From positions 65,489 to 129,488 of the forward strand of contig JBMNLX010000002.1 of NCBI GenBank assembly GCA_050953085.1: a stretch of DNA of 64,000 bases. Direction: 5' to 3'. Below, in pieces: positions 8,221 to 16,520 of the stretch. Origin of the DNA: UBA3946 sp002385755 (GTDB lineage Bacteria; Bacillota_I; Bacilli_A; ML615J-28; CAG-698). Below the pieces are notes generated by a model that saw only the letters and a list, made by a program, of their open reading frames with translations, was not told the DNA's origin and did no database searches. The position numbers and the translations under genes were made by a program. How positions within the stretch are numbered: the stretch's first letter is position 1; every line of letters starts with the position of its first letter.

Positions 8221-8931
8221 TTACATTCCGGGAAGTTTCAAAATGAAATCGTACAGATCGGTTATCCGCCCCCGCCTGAACGAATCAATCTCCGCGCCTT
8301 TCGCGTTAATCAGGCAATCCAGGAGAAGATATGTCTCGCAACCGAGTTCGCGGGCGACCATGTCCTCGTCGACGTCGTTTCCGACCATAATGCAATCGCC
8401 GGGACTGGCGCCGATTTTTACAAGAATGTCTTCGTAATATTTCAAATTAGGCTTGCAATAGCGGGAATTATCGATCGTCGTCACCAACAGGAAATCCTCC
8501 GGCTCGAGCCCCGCCCACCTTATCCGTTGATAGGTCGCGATCGGGGGAAACAGGGGGTTTGTGGCGAGGACAAGTCGGTATCCCTTTTCTTTCAAGGCGG
8601 CGACGCATTTCGCCGCGTACGGAGTCGGGCTCGCGGACTTCTTCGTCTCGAAAAACTCTTCCCGATAGTAATCGTAGAAAAGCTCCTCGAGCTCTTCGCG
8701 AGCGCCGCCTAAGGCCGCCGGGAACGCGCGCCAAAAGACTTCCTCGTTGACGGCGCGGCCGTCGTTTTCCCGCATCGCCTCGATTCCCGTCCAAAGCGCC
8801 TTCATAAAGTCTTCCTTCCGGTAACCGGCCTCAATCATCCGCCGGGAAAGCCCGGAAAAATAAATCCGCGCGAATTCTTCTTCTCTTAAAGGCAAAAGCG
8901 TGCCGTCCAAATCAAATAAAAAGGTGTTCAT
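8221..8931 (-). CDS. HAD-family hydrolase, 236 aa
   Basis: The N-terminal motif FDLDGTLLPL carries the nucleophile Asp6 and the acid Asp8 of the haloacid dehalogenase superfamily. Motif II is LATNPLF, with Thr at the expected place. The conserved lysine is in CKPNLKYYEDIL, and motif IV is MVGNDVDEDM. A helical cap (about 15-95) is of the C1 type. Such enzymes remove phosphate from small metabolites; the substrate cannot be predicted. It stands alone, with about 80 bp to the next gene on the same strand. Confidence 0.88.
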   Translation of the reverse strand: MNTFLFDLDGTLLPLREEEFARIYFSGLSRRMIEAGYRKEDFMKALWTGIEAMRENDGRAVNEEVFWRAFPAALGGAREELEELFYDYYREEFFETKKSASPTPYAAKCVAALKEKGYRLVLATNPLFPPIATYQRIRWAGLEPEDFLLVTTIDNSRYCKPNLKYYEDILVKIGASPGDCIMVGNDVDEDMVARELGCETYLLLDCLINAKGAEIDSFRRGRITDLYDFILKLPGM

Positions 8932-9020
8932 CTAAATTTCCCCATTCTCAGTTATTGATAAATATTAACATATTATTTAGGAAAACTCAAGACAACCGGC
9001 GATAAATTGGACTTTTTCCG

Positions 9021-9049
9021 TTTACATTTACCCCGCCCCGCAATACTAT
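9021..9049 (+). promoter_or_regulatory. Promoter of poly-Cys peptide gene
   Basis: TTTACA (9021-9026) and TACTAT (9044-9049) are 17 bases apart. The predicted start falls at the edge of the ribosome site, giving a very short leader, so a different sigma factor is possible. Confidence 0.4.
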
Positions 9050-9070
9050 ATACTGAAAGGAGTTGAGCAG

Positions 9071-9193
9071 ATGTTCTTTTTTGATCCCTTTTTCTTCCCG
9101 GTCGCGACTTGCTGCTTCCCGGTCCGGTGCTGCTGCTGTTGCTGCTGCTGCCCGCGTCGGAGGCGGAGAAGATGCGATTTTGACTTAACATAA
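9071..9193 (+). CDS. 40-aa poly-cysteine peptide (8 consecutive Cys)
   Basis: AAAGGAG lies eight bases before the ATG. The peptide reads MFFFDPFFFPVATCCF, PVR, then eight cysteines in a row (seven TGC, one TGT), then PRRRRRRC and DFDLT. Eleven of 40 residues are Cys, and an Arg6 run follows. The frame ends just before a strong terminator, which supports a real gene. It converges with copA, which encodes a copper-exporting ATPase. Thiol-rich peptides can bind Cu(I) or other soft metals, and small Cys-rich proteins also occur in spore coats. Neither role is proved. No family is known to me. Confidence 0.7.
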   Translation: MFFFDPFFFPVATCCFPVRCCCCCCCCPRRRRRRCDFDLT

Positions 9194-9204
9194 AACAAAT
9201 ATAT

Positions 9205-9250
9205 AAAAAACAGCCGTAATGACCGAATTAGTCGTCGCGGCTGTTTTTGT
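9205..9250. terminator. Bidirectional terminator between poly-Cys gene and copA
   Basis: Arms AAAAACAGCCG and CGGCTGTTTTT pair, with U-tracts in both directions. It serves the plus-strand peptide gene and the minus-strand copA. Confidence 0.8.
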
Positions 9251-9264
9251 ATTTTTACTTTGAA

Positions 9265-11679
9265 TCAAGAGTTTCTTTTTTCTATCGCCCGCGGTTTATA
9301 TCGCCGCAAACGCAAGGCGTTTAGCACGACCGAGACCGAGGAGAACGACATCGCGAGCGCGGCGATCATCGGATTGAGGAGCGGGCCGCCGAAAGCGTGA
9401 AGCAGCCCGGCCGCGATAGGAATACCGAGCGCGTTATAAAAGAACGCCCAGAAAAGATTTTCTTTGATATTGCCGAGCGTCCTCGCGCTTAACTCGATCG
9501 CGTTCACGACGTCAAGCAAGTTGTTTCGGACCAAGACGATCGCCGCCGATTCGACGGCGATATCGGTCGCCCGGCCGAAGGCGATGCCGATGTCGGATTG
9601 GGCCAACGCCGGAGCGTCGTTTATCCCGTCGCCGACCATCGCCGTTTTCAGGCCTTTCGCCTGCAATCTTTTAACGACTTCCGTCTTCTCGTCGGGCATA
9701 ATCCCGGCGTAAACATCATCGATACCGACCGTTCTCGCGACGGCGCGCGCCGCCGCCGGGTTGTCCCCGGTGAGCATGATCGGCTTGACGCCCATCATTT
9801 TAAGGCGGAGGATGGTTTCCTCGGCCTCCGGCCGGATGACGTCGCTGATTGCGATAAGCCCCGCGAACTTACCTCCCGCGCCGAGATAGACGATCGTATT
9901 CCCGTCCGAAAGATATGAGCGCGCCGCCGCCGAATCGATTTCAATCCCCGCGGAAGCAAGCATTTTCTCGCTGCCGAGAACGATCTCCTCCCCGCCGACC
10001 CGGCCGAGAACGCCCCGACCGGGATAAGCTTTAAAATCGGTCAATGATTCAAATATTATCCCTTTCTCTTCCGCCGCCTTGACGATCGCCCGGGCGAGCG
10101 GGTGTTCCGAACCCTTTTCCGCCGACGCCGCCAAGCGGAGAACATCGTCTGCGGAAAAACCGGAAAAGGCGCGAACGGCGCCCACTTCCGGCTTCCCGAG
10201 GGTGAGCGTCCCGGTTTTATCGAATAAGACGACGTCGATTTTGCTTACGGCCTCTAAAACGTCGCCGCCTTTAATCAAGATTCCGTGTTCGGCCCCTTTT
10301 CCCGTCCCCACCAGAATCGCGGTCGGCGTGGCGAGACCCAGCGCGCAAGGACAGGCGATAACGAGCGCGGATACGAATACGGTCAGAGCGAGGGAAAGCG
10401 GGCGTCCCGCGAGGAGCCATATAACCGCCGCCAAAACGGCGATAAAGAGCGCCGCGGGAACAAAATAAGCGGATATTTTATCGGCGAGGCGCGCGATGTT
10501 CGCTTTCGACCCTTGCGCTTCTCGCACGAGCCTGATTATCCTTGACAAAACTGTGTCCTTCCCGACGGCGGTGGCTTCCACGCGCAGTAAGCCGTCGGTA
10601 TTAATCGTCGCCCCGATAACCTTCGCGCCCGGACCCTTCTCGACGGGGATGCTCTCTCCGGTCACCATCGATTCGTCCACCCAGGACTGGCCGTCCCGGA
10701 CGACGCCGTCGACGGGGATTTTCTCGCCGGGACGAACGACCAGCAAGTCGCCGGCCGCGATTTCGGAGATCGGCGCTTCTATCTCCTTGCCTTCGCGGAT
10801 CACCGTCGCGACCTCCGGCGCGAGCTCCGCAAGCTTTTTGATCGCGGCGGAGGTTTTCCCTTTGCTTACCGCTTCCAGGTACTTGCCTAAAAGAATGAGC
10901 GTGATAATAACGCCCGCCGACTCGAAATATAGCTCGCGAGCGTAATGCGCGGCGCCGCGATAAATCGCGATTAAGGCGTATACGCCGTGGAAAAAGGCGG
11001 CGGAGGTGCCCAAGGCGATCAGGGAATCCATGTTCGGTCGCCCGGAGAATAGATTCTTAAAGCCGACGGTATAAAAACGGTAGCCGACGGCGACGACCGG
11101 TATCGTAAGCAACAGCTGCGCCAAAGCGAAACCGGCCGGGGTCAAGATCTCGGGGAAGGGGATTCCCAACATATGTCCCATCGAAAGTATGAGCAGGGGA
11201 ATCGCCATCGCGGCGGCGAGGATAAAACGGCGACGGGAAATCTTGATCGCGTCGGAATCGTCCGGCCCCCTATCTTCCGCGGGCGCCGCTTCATATCCAG
11301 CTTTGCTGATAGCGGCGCCGATCGCTTCCAGGCTGACTTTATCGGGGCGATACGCGATCTTGGCCTCGCCGGTGAGGAGATTCACTTCCGCGGAATCGAC
11401 TCCGTCAAGTTTCTCAACGCTCCGACTGACGGCCGCGACGCAAGCGGCGCAAGTCATGCCTTTGACCGCGAGATGAGCGACTACAACTTCCGCGTTCTTC
11501 GCCGCGGTGGCGATGATTTCTTCGATTTTTTTCGCGTCAATGGCCGTTTCGTCATATTCGACTTCAAGCGATTGATTCCGTTTGTCATAGGAGAGCGCCG
11601 TCACGCCTTTCGCGCGTGATAAAGCCTCGCGCAGGGCGGTCCCGTCGCGCCCGGTGATATCAAGTTTTATTTTTTTCAT
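9265..11679 (-). CDS. copA: Copper-exporting P1B-type ATPase CopA
   Basis: This 804-aa protein exports Cu(I) across the membrane. A first HMA-like domain (about 1-66) has lost its CxxC. A second HMA domain carries MTCAAC (Cys77, Cys80). The ATPase core follows: TGES in the actuator, the transmembrane metal site CPC (near residue 445), the phosphorylated Asp in DKTGT (near 486), the HP motif in GSEHPLARAI, and GDGINDAPAL (near 687). The length is normal for CopA with two N-terminal domains. It stands alone, with a promoter at 11729-11756. A Cys-rich peptide gene converges on its 3' end. Confidence 0.95.
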   Translation of the reverse strand: MKKIKLDITGRDGTALREALSRAKGVTALSYDKRNQSLEVEYDETAIDAKKIEEIIATAAKNAEVVVAHLAVKGMTCAACVAAVSRSVEKLDGVDSAEVNLLTGEAKIAYRPDKVSLEAIGAAISKAGYEAAPAEDRGPDDSDAIKISRRRFILAAAMAIPLLILSMGHMLGIPFPEILTPAGFALAQLLLTIPVVAVGYRFYTVGFKNLFSGRPNMDSLIALGTSAAFFHGVYALIAIYRGAAHYARELYFESAGVIITLILLGKYLEAVSKGKTSAAIKKLAELAPEVATVIREGKEIEAPISEIAAGDLLVVRPGEKIPVDGVVRDGQSWVDESMVTGESIPVEKGPGAKVIGATINTDGLLRVEATAVGKDTVLSRIIRLVREAQGSKANIARLADKISAYFVPAALFIAVLAAVIWLLAGRPLSLALTVFVSALVIACPCALGLATPTAILVGTGKGAEHGILIKGGDVLEAVSKIDVVLFDKTGTLTLGKPEVGAVRAFSGFSADDVLRLAASAEKGSEHPLARAIVKAAEEKGIIFESLTDFKAYPGRGVLGRVGGEEIVLGSEKMLASAGIEIDSAAARSYLSDGNTIVYLGAGGKFAGLIAISDVIRPEAEETILRLKMMGVKPIMLTGDNPAAARAVARTVGIDDVYAGIMPDEKTEVVKRLQAKGLKTAMVGDGINDAPALAQSDIGIAFGRATDIAVESAAIVLVRNNLLDVVNAIELSARTLGNIKENLFWAFFYNALGIPIAAGLLHAFGGPLLNPMIAALAMSFSSVSVVLNALRLRRYKPRAIEKRNS

Positions 11680-11728
11680 ATCGTTTTCCTTTTCGCTTAT
11701 TTCTATTATTTCACTTCTTCCTAATTAT

Positions 11729-11756
11729 ATTATAAACTAATATCCCCGCGCGTCAA
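11729..11756 (-). promoter_or_regulatory. copA promoter
   Basis: TTGACG (11751-11756) and TATAAT (11729-11734) with a 16-base spacer on the minus strand. I see no clear CopY or CsoR operator. Confidence 0.65.
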
Positions 11757-11790
11757 TTTATTTGCTTGAAAGAAAACCCGCGAAACCATA

Positions 11791-11817
11791 ACAATATCCC
11801 AACCGATTCATAATATA
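11791..11817 (+). promoter_or_regulatory. Possible sporulation-type promoter of cupin gene
   Basis: AC (11791-11792), 16 bases, then CATAATATA (11809-11817) fits the AC-N16-CATANNNTA pattern of mother-cell sigma K. Chance matches are common. Confidence 0.3.
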
Positions 11818-11838
11818 AGATGAAAGGAGGTTTTCGTC

Positions 11839-12336
11839 ATGTTTCGTCATATTTATAATTACCGGCCCGATGAGTCTTCTATGAAATCCCGTTTTCACCG
11901 CCCCGCGATGACGATCAGGGATTACGGGAAGATGCCGTTCGTCGTTGATATTGAGGATATAACGAAGCGAAACACAAATTTTCGGACGGCGCTTTGGACG
12001 GGGAATTTCCTGCAATTAACGCTGATGAGCATCGGCGTCGGGGAAAATATCGGTTGGGAAATGCATCCCGACGTCGACCAATTTCTCCGCATCGAGGAAG
12101 GCAGGGGAGTAATCGTCATGGGCAAGGCCGAGGGAGCGGCTGATTTTCAGGAAAACGTCGAGGACGACTCCGTGATAATTATCCCCGCGGGAATGTGGCA
12201 TAACCTATATAACACCGGCCGCGAGCCGCTGAAACTTTATTCAATATACGCCCCGCCCAATCATCCCTTCGGAACCACGCACCCGACAAAAAAAGACGCG
12301 ATGGAAGAAAATTACCGTTACCGTCTTTGGCGGTGA
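11839..12336 (+). CDS. Cupin-domain protein, 165 aa
   Basis: AAAGGAGG lies eight bases before the ATG. After an N-terminal arm of about 25 residues, a single cupin domain (about 45-145) shows motif 1 GWEMHPDVDQFLRIEEGRG, with His and Glu metal ligands, and motif 2 IPAGMWHNLYNTG, with the third His. The fold binds a divalent metal and resembles mannose-6-phosphate isomerase-like cupins (COG0662). The substrate is unknown. It is a single plus-strand gene ending in a bidirectional terminator, and its promoter region may be of the sporulation type. Confidence 0.88.
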   Translation: MFRHIYNYRPDESSMKSRFHRPAMTIRDYGKMPFVVDIEDITKRNTNFRTALWTGNFLQLTLMSIGVGENIGWEMHPDVDQFLRIEEGRGVIVMGKAEGAADFQENVEDDSVIIIPAGMWHNLYNTGREPLKLYSIYAPPNHPFGTTHPTKKDAMEENYRYRLWR

Positions 12337-12357
12337 GTTCGCCCCCGCTTTTACTGT

Positions 12358-12393
12358 AAAAAATAAGCCTGTTCAATCGACAGGCTTTTATTT
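12358..12393. terminator. Bidirectional terminator after cupin gene
   Basis: AAGCCTGT pairs with ACAGGCTT around an eight-base loop, with A- and T-rich flanks. It lies between two convergent genes. Confidence 0.75.
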
Positions 12394-12416
12394 ATAGTCT
12401 GATCTTTAATCGGTTT

Positions 12417-13532
12417 CTACTTCGCCCATATAATCAAGGGGACTTCTATTTCCCCCGGAAGCAAACCGCCGTGATTTCCGGGATACGGGGACGCCTGACC
12501 GTGGAGGAGAAAAGCGGCGCCGTCCTCGGGAACGGCGATATAATCGCCGAGAAATTCGCGTCCCCTGGCTTTAACCCCGACGCCGAAAACGCCGGAAGCG
12601 ATTAATTCTTCCGCGCGGTAAAGCTTGCTTCCCGCGTATTTCGCAAGAAAGTAATCGCGGAATTCTTTCTCCCGACCGGAAGCTATGGCAATGGACGCGG
12701 CGCGGCCTTCGAGCGATAAGGGACGGGAAAGAAACCCCGCCAGTTCTTGGTCGCGGTAAAGTTCGATATGCCGGGTAATATCGATCTGGCCATGGTCGGC
12801 GGTAACGACGAGCAGCGCATCATCGCCCGCTTCGGACGCGAAAGCGGCGACGCGGGCGTTTATTTCCCTGATTACCTTCCCGGCGGCCGGCGACCCCGCG
12901 CCGAAGCCGTGCATCGCGGTATCCGGTTCGGAGGAGTAAGCAAAGATGAGCTTACGTTCTGGAAGGCGGCATAGCGACGCAAGCGTTTCAAACAATTCAT
13001 CGAAACTGTCATAGGTAAAGTGGTTTTCGCTATGCCCGCGATCAACGATTTCCGGAAAGACGGTATACGCGGGAATCTTGGGGTTTTCGATCAGGTTATA
13101 ATAGCACTCGTATGGAATGGCCCCGTCAATCAACCCGGCGGGGGCGCTTTCGTCCCGGCCCGAAAGTTTCTTCAATAACACGTCGACCGCGGCGCCGATT
13201 TCCGCGAAGTACAAACTCCATCCCAACCAGCAATGCTCGCCCGGGTAAGAGAGGCTCATCAGAGTGGCGGTCGCGTTCGTTGTCGTCGAAGGAAAAACGC
13301 TCGTTATTTTTTTCCTGATATGCCGGCGCAAAAAATCGCCCGGCTCAAGATGACGCCTGATGTTATGATATCCCAGGGCGTCGAACACAATTAATACGAC
13401 GTTTTTATATTCTCTTTTCAGGGCGGCGGAAAGAATATCAGACCGCGGATAGCTTGTTCTTAGTCCCAAATAAGCGGCTAAAGACGCCGAAATGTTAATG
13501 ATGTTGTTATTGTAATCGGGGAAAACATTCAT
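12417..13532 (-). CDS. Alkaline-phosphatase-superfamily phosphodiesterase
   Basis: This 371-aa protein belongs to the type I phosphodiesterase/nucleotide pyrophosphatase family (PF01663). The first metal site is IVFDALGYHNI, the nucleophile is in FPSTTTNATATLMSL, and the later metal ligands are in DTAMHGFG, TADHGQ and PGNHGG. No signal peptide is visible, so it should act in the cytoplasm. It starts 17 bp after glpK on the same strand and is probably cotranscribed with it. A role in glycerophosphodiester or phosphoester breakdown feeding glycerol kinase is possible but inferred. Confidence 0.85.
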   Translation of the reverse strand: MNVFPDYNNNIINISASLAAYLGLRTSYPRSDILSAALKREYKNVVLIVFDALGYHNIRRHLEPGDFLRRHIRKKITSVFPSTTTNATATLMSLSYPGEHCWLGWSLYFAEIGAAVDVLLKKLSGRDESAPAGLIDGAIPYECYYNLIENPKIPAYTVFPEIVDRGHSENHFTYDSFDELFETLASLCRLPERKLIFAYSSEPDTAMHGFGAGSPAAGKVIREINARVAAFASEAGDDALLVVTADHGQIDITRHIELYRDQELAGFLSRPLSLEGRAASIAIASGREKEFRDYFLAKYAGSKLYRAEELIASGVFGVGVKARGREFLGDYIAVPEDGAAFLLHGQASPYPGNHGGLLPGEIEVPLIIWAK

Positions 13533-13549
13533 AACCGGTCGCTTCTCCT

Positions 13550-15043
13550 TTATTCCGCCGCGGCCATCGCCGCGCGCAGGGCGCGACTCCAGCCGGCGAG
13601 CAATTTTTCCCGCTCCCCGGAAGCCATTTTCGGTAAAAAATAACGTTCGATACCGACATTTCGCCTAATATCCTCGATATCGCGCCAATAGCCCGAGGAA
13701 AGTCCCGCGAGATACGCGGCGCCCAAAGCCGTGACCTCGCTTTGCTTCGGCCGCGCGACTTTCACGTTCAATATATCGGCCTGAAACTGCATGAGAAAGT
13801 CGTTAACGCACGCGCCCCCGTCGACCGCGAGACACTCGATTTTCCGGCCGAGGTCTTCTTCCATCGCCCGGAAAATGTCGTGAACCTGGTAGGCGATCGA
13901 CTCCAGGGCGGCGCGGATCAAATGCTCGCCCGTGGTGGCGCGGGTAATCCCGGTCACGGTTCCCCGGACCCGCGGCCGCCAGTAAGGCGCGCCCAACCCG
14001 ACGAAAGCCGGCACGATATAGACGCCGCCGTTATCGCGGGCGGCGCGCGCGCGCTCTTCCGTTTCCGCCGAGTCGCGGATTATCCTTAACCCGTCGCGAA
14101 GCCATTTCACCACCGCCCCGCCCACAAAAACGCTTCCCTCGAGGACGTATTGCGGGCGAGAGTCGAGACCAGCGGCCAGGGACGTAATCAGGCCGCTTTT
14201 CGAGGCGACTGCCTCGTCGCCGGTATTCATCAGCAGAAAGCAACCGGTGCCGTACGTGTTCTTTACCGTTCCTTTTTCCGTGCAAAGCTGGCCGAAAAGC
14301 GCCGCCTGCTGGTCGCCGGCGACACCACAGATCGGAATCCGGTAGCCGATGACGGCGGGATCGGTATAGCCGTAAAGATGACTCGAAGGATAAACGGCGG
14401 GAAGCATCGCGCGGGGGACGTCGAAGAGAGCCAGGAGCTCTTCGTCCCAATCAAGGGTATGGATATTGAAAAGCATCGTCCGCGAGGCGTTCGAGTAATC
14501 GGTCGCGAAAATCTCGCCCCCGGAGAGAACCCATAAAAGGTATGTGTCGACGGTCCCGAAGAGCAGGCGGTCGGCCGCCGCTTTTTCCCGCGCCCCCGGG
14601 ACATTATCGAGAATCCATTTGATTTTTGTGGCGCTGAAGTAAGCGTCGATTATCAGTCCGGTTTTCTTATAAATCATCTCCCCGCGGCCCGCATTTTTAA
14701 GTTCCTCGCAATAGCCGGCGGTCCGCCGGCATTGCCAGACGATGGCGTTATACACTGGCTTTCCGGTTTCCTTATCCCAAACGATCGTCGTTTCCCGTTG
14801 GTTGGTAATGCCTAAAGCCTTAATCCTTTTTCCATGAATGTTAGCCCTGACCAGCGCCTCGCCGATAACGCCGACTTGGCTGCCCAAAATATCGGTCGGG
14901 TCGTGTTCCACCCAGCCGTTTCGCGGATAGATCTGCCGGAATTCCTGCTGGGCGCTGCCGGCGATATTGCCCTGACGGTCAAAAATTATCGCCCGGGAAC
15001 TGGTCGTGCCTTGATCCAGCGCTAAAATGTATTCCATGTTCAT
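13550..15043 (-). CDS. glpK: Glycerol kinase
   Basis: This 497-aa FGGY kinase phosphorylates glycerol to glycerol 3-phosphate. The start YILALDQGTTSSRAI is the family's ATP-binding motif. Substrate-site residues appear in NQRETTIVWDKETGKPVYNAIVWQ (shown only in part in other species), with GVAGDQQAALFGQ and the C-terminal FGGY signature around VDGGACVNDFLMQFQADIL. The length is typical. A GGAGAATGAAC site precedes the ATG. The phosphodiesterase-like gene follows in the same operon. No glpF or glpD is found nearby. Confidence 0.95.
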   Translation of the reverse strand: MNMEYILALDQGTTSSRAIIFDRQGNIAGSAQQEFRQIYPRNGWVEHDPTDILGSQVGVIGEALVRANIHGKRIKALGITNQRETTIVWDKETGKPVYNAIVWQCRRTAGYCEELKNAGRGEMIYKKTGLIIDAYFSATKIKWILDNVPGAREKAAADRLLFGTVDTYLLWVLSGGEIFATDYSNASRTMLFNIHTLDWDEELLALFDVPRAMLPAVYPSSHLYGYTDPAVIGYRIPICGVAGDQQAALFGQLCTEKGTVKNTYGTGCFLLMNTGDEAVASKSGLITSLAAGLDSRPQYVLEGSVFVGGAVVKWLRDGLRIIRDSAETEERARAARDNGGVYIVPAFVGLGAPYWRPRVRGTVTGITRATTGEHLIRAALESIAYQVHDIFRAMEEDLGRKIECLAVDGGACVNDFLMQFQADILNVKVARPKQSEVTALGAAYLAGLSSGYWRDIEDIRRNVGIERYFLPKMASGEREKLLAGWSRALRAAMAAAE

Positions 15044-15132
15044 TCTCCTTGTTTATTACGATTAATTAAATAATAACAAATAGCGTAAAAAAAGTCTATA
15101 ACCAGCAGTAAAATAAAACGGAAAATTGGCTA

Positions 15133-15161
15133 TTGCATGTAACGGGGAGGTATTGTAAAAT
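15133..15161 (+). promoter_or_regulatory. Promoter of multipass membrane protein gene
   Basis: TTGCAT (15133-15138) and TAAAAT (15156-15161), 17 bases apart; divergent from glpK. Confidence 0.55.
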
Positions 15162-15251
15162 GGAATCAGGCAATATATGGTAGCCGTCGCGAATGTTTTT
15201 ATACATTATGTTCGTTCCGATTCGAATAATAATTGCGAGAGAGATTATGAT

Positions 15252-16385
15252 ATGAGCAAACTGCGGGAATTATTAACCAGCCGCCTTTCATGGGGAGTTT
15301 TATCGGGCGCGTTTTTGGTTATGTTTATCATTTTATCGTTTTTTATTAAGTGCGTCAATATAGCGACTATAGAATTCTTTCCCGGCATCCAATCGTCCGA
15401 CGGTGTTGCTATTACGTTACCCGGCGCTATGTTTATCAGTAAACCGGAGGTAAGCATTCCCGTAATTATCTTCATGGTGACGATGCTCGCGGCCGGAATC
15501 GTGAATATCCGTTTCGCTTTCGCGCCAAATAAGAGGTCTTTATTGCTGGCGAAAATTTTTACGGCGCTTCAAACACTCGCGATTACCGTCATACCGGTAT
15601 TACTGTTGAGCGTTTTCGGGGAAAGTATATATCAAATTTTCATTATATCATCGATTTTTATGGTTTTTCTTTCTTTGACCCAGTTGGTGATAATTCACCT
15701 GATTAAACCGATTGAAGTCGCGGCTAAAGAAGTGTTAAAAGCATTCCGGGTAATTGTGATCTTGACATGTTGCTTGGTTTGTTTTCTCTGGGGACTTTTT
15801 TCCTCGCGTCATTTTCTGTTTACTTTGTTGATCGTCGCGACGGCGATTGTCCTCGCAAACGCGTTTTCGCATGAGAACGGCGTCCTTCACAAACCGCTGG
15901 CTATATGGCAAATGTTCATTTTTCTCGGGGCGGCTTTATATTATCTTTTGTATTATCTACAACGCCATAACATGCATATCGTAACGAAAATGAAAAACGC
16001 TAAGTTAAGGAAATTATGCTCGTTCGGATACTTTCCATTTGCGATCGCGTTAAACATACCCCTGATATTTATTGACATGATAACGCCGGCCTATGAGAAT
16101 TTATTTTTAGAAACATTACATTACATTCTTAGCATTATCATTGTTTTCTTAAGCGCCGGCGGGATTCAAGTGAAAAAAAGACTTGCGCGTTTAACATTAT
16201 CGACCGCATATGTCGTTTTTATCCTTGCTTTTTCTCTAGTCACTTTTTTATTGTTTGATGAATATTACAATTCGGCGCCGTTTGATTATCGGATGATGTT
16301 TGCGATTATCATAACGCTCCTAATGGCTATATTCCTGGCTCTGCTTAGCCTGTCCGTCTCGGGGCCCAAAGAAAAAGAAGCCTAA
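15252..16385 (+). CDS. Multipass membrane protein, unknown function
   Basis: The frame opens at 15177, but the ATG at 15252 follows GAGAGAG and begins MSKLRELLTSRLSWG, just before the first hydrophobic segment, so it is the likely start (377 aa). About nine to ten transmembrane segments are seen, with short charged loops and a longer extracytoplasmic loop after the first segment. No conserved catalytic motif is visible. It stands alone between a promoter and a strong terminator. I do not recognise the family. Confidence 0.7.
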   Translation: MSKLRELLTSRLSWGVLSGAFLVMFIILSFFIKCVNIATIEFFPGIQSSDGVAITLPGAMFISKPEVSIPVIIFMVTMLAAGIVNIRFAFAPNKRSLLLAKIFTALQTLAITVIPVLLLSVFGESIYQIFIISSIFMVFLSLTQLVIIHLIKPIEVAAKEVLKAFRVIVILTCCLVCFLWGLFSSRHFLFTLLIVATAIVLANAFSHENGVLHKPLAIWQMFIFLGAALYYLLYYLQRHNMHIVTKMKNAKLRKLCSFGYFPFAIALNIPLIFIDMITPAYENLFLETLHYILSIIIVFLSAGGIQVKKRLARLTLSTAYVVFILAFSLVTFLLFDEYYNSAPFDYRMMFAIIITLLMAIFLALLSLSVSGPKEKEA

Positions 16386-16407
16386 GCGGCTATGATTGCT
16401 TATGAAA

Positions 16408-16450
16408 AACTACCTTTTCGGTTTGGCCCGAAAGGGTAGTTATTTTTTTT
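16408..16450 (+). terminator. Terminator of membrane protein gene
   Basis: AACTACCTTTTCGG pairs with CCGAAAGGGTAGTT, followed by eight T. Confidence 0.85.
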
Positions 16451-16520
16451 GAAAACGGCGATGGACAGATTAAAAACTGGCGCCGGATAAGCCGTCGCCA
16501 TGCGTTTTTAAAGGTTTTGG

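Noticed and set aside
8973..9191. Ser-rich 72-aa frame on the minus strand opposite the poly-Cys gene
   Set aside because: No ribosome site, and it is the mirror of the TGC repeat; the plus-strand frame has promoter, ribosome site and terminator.
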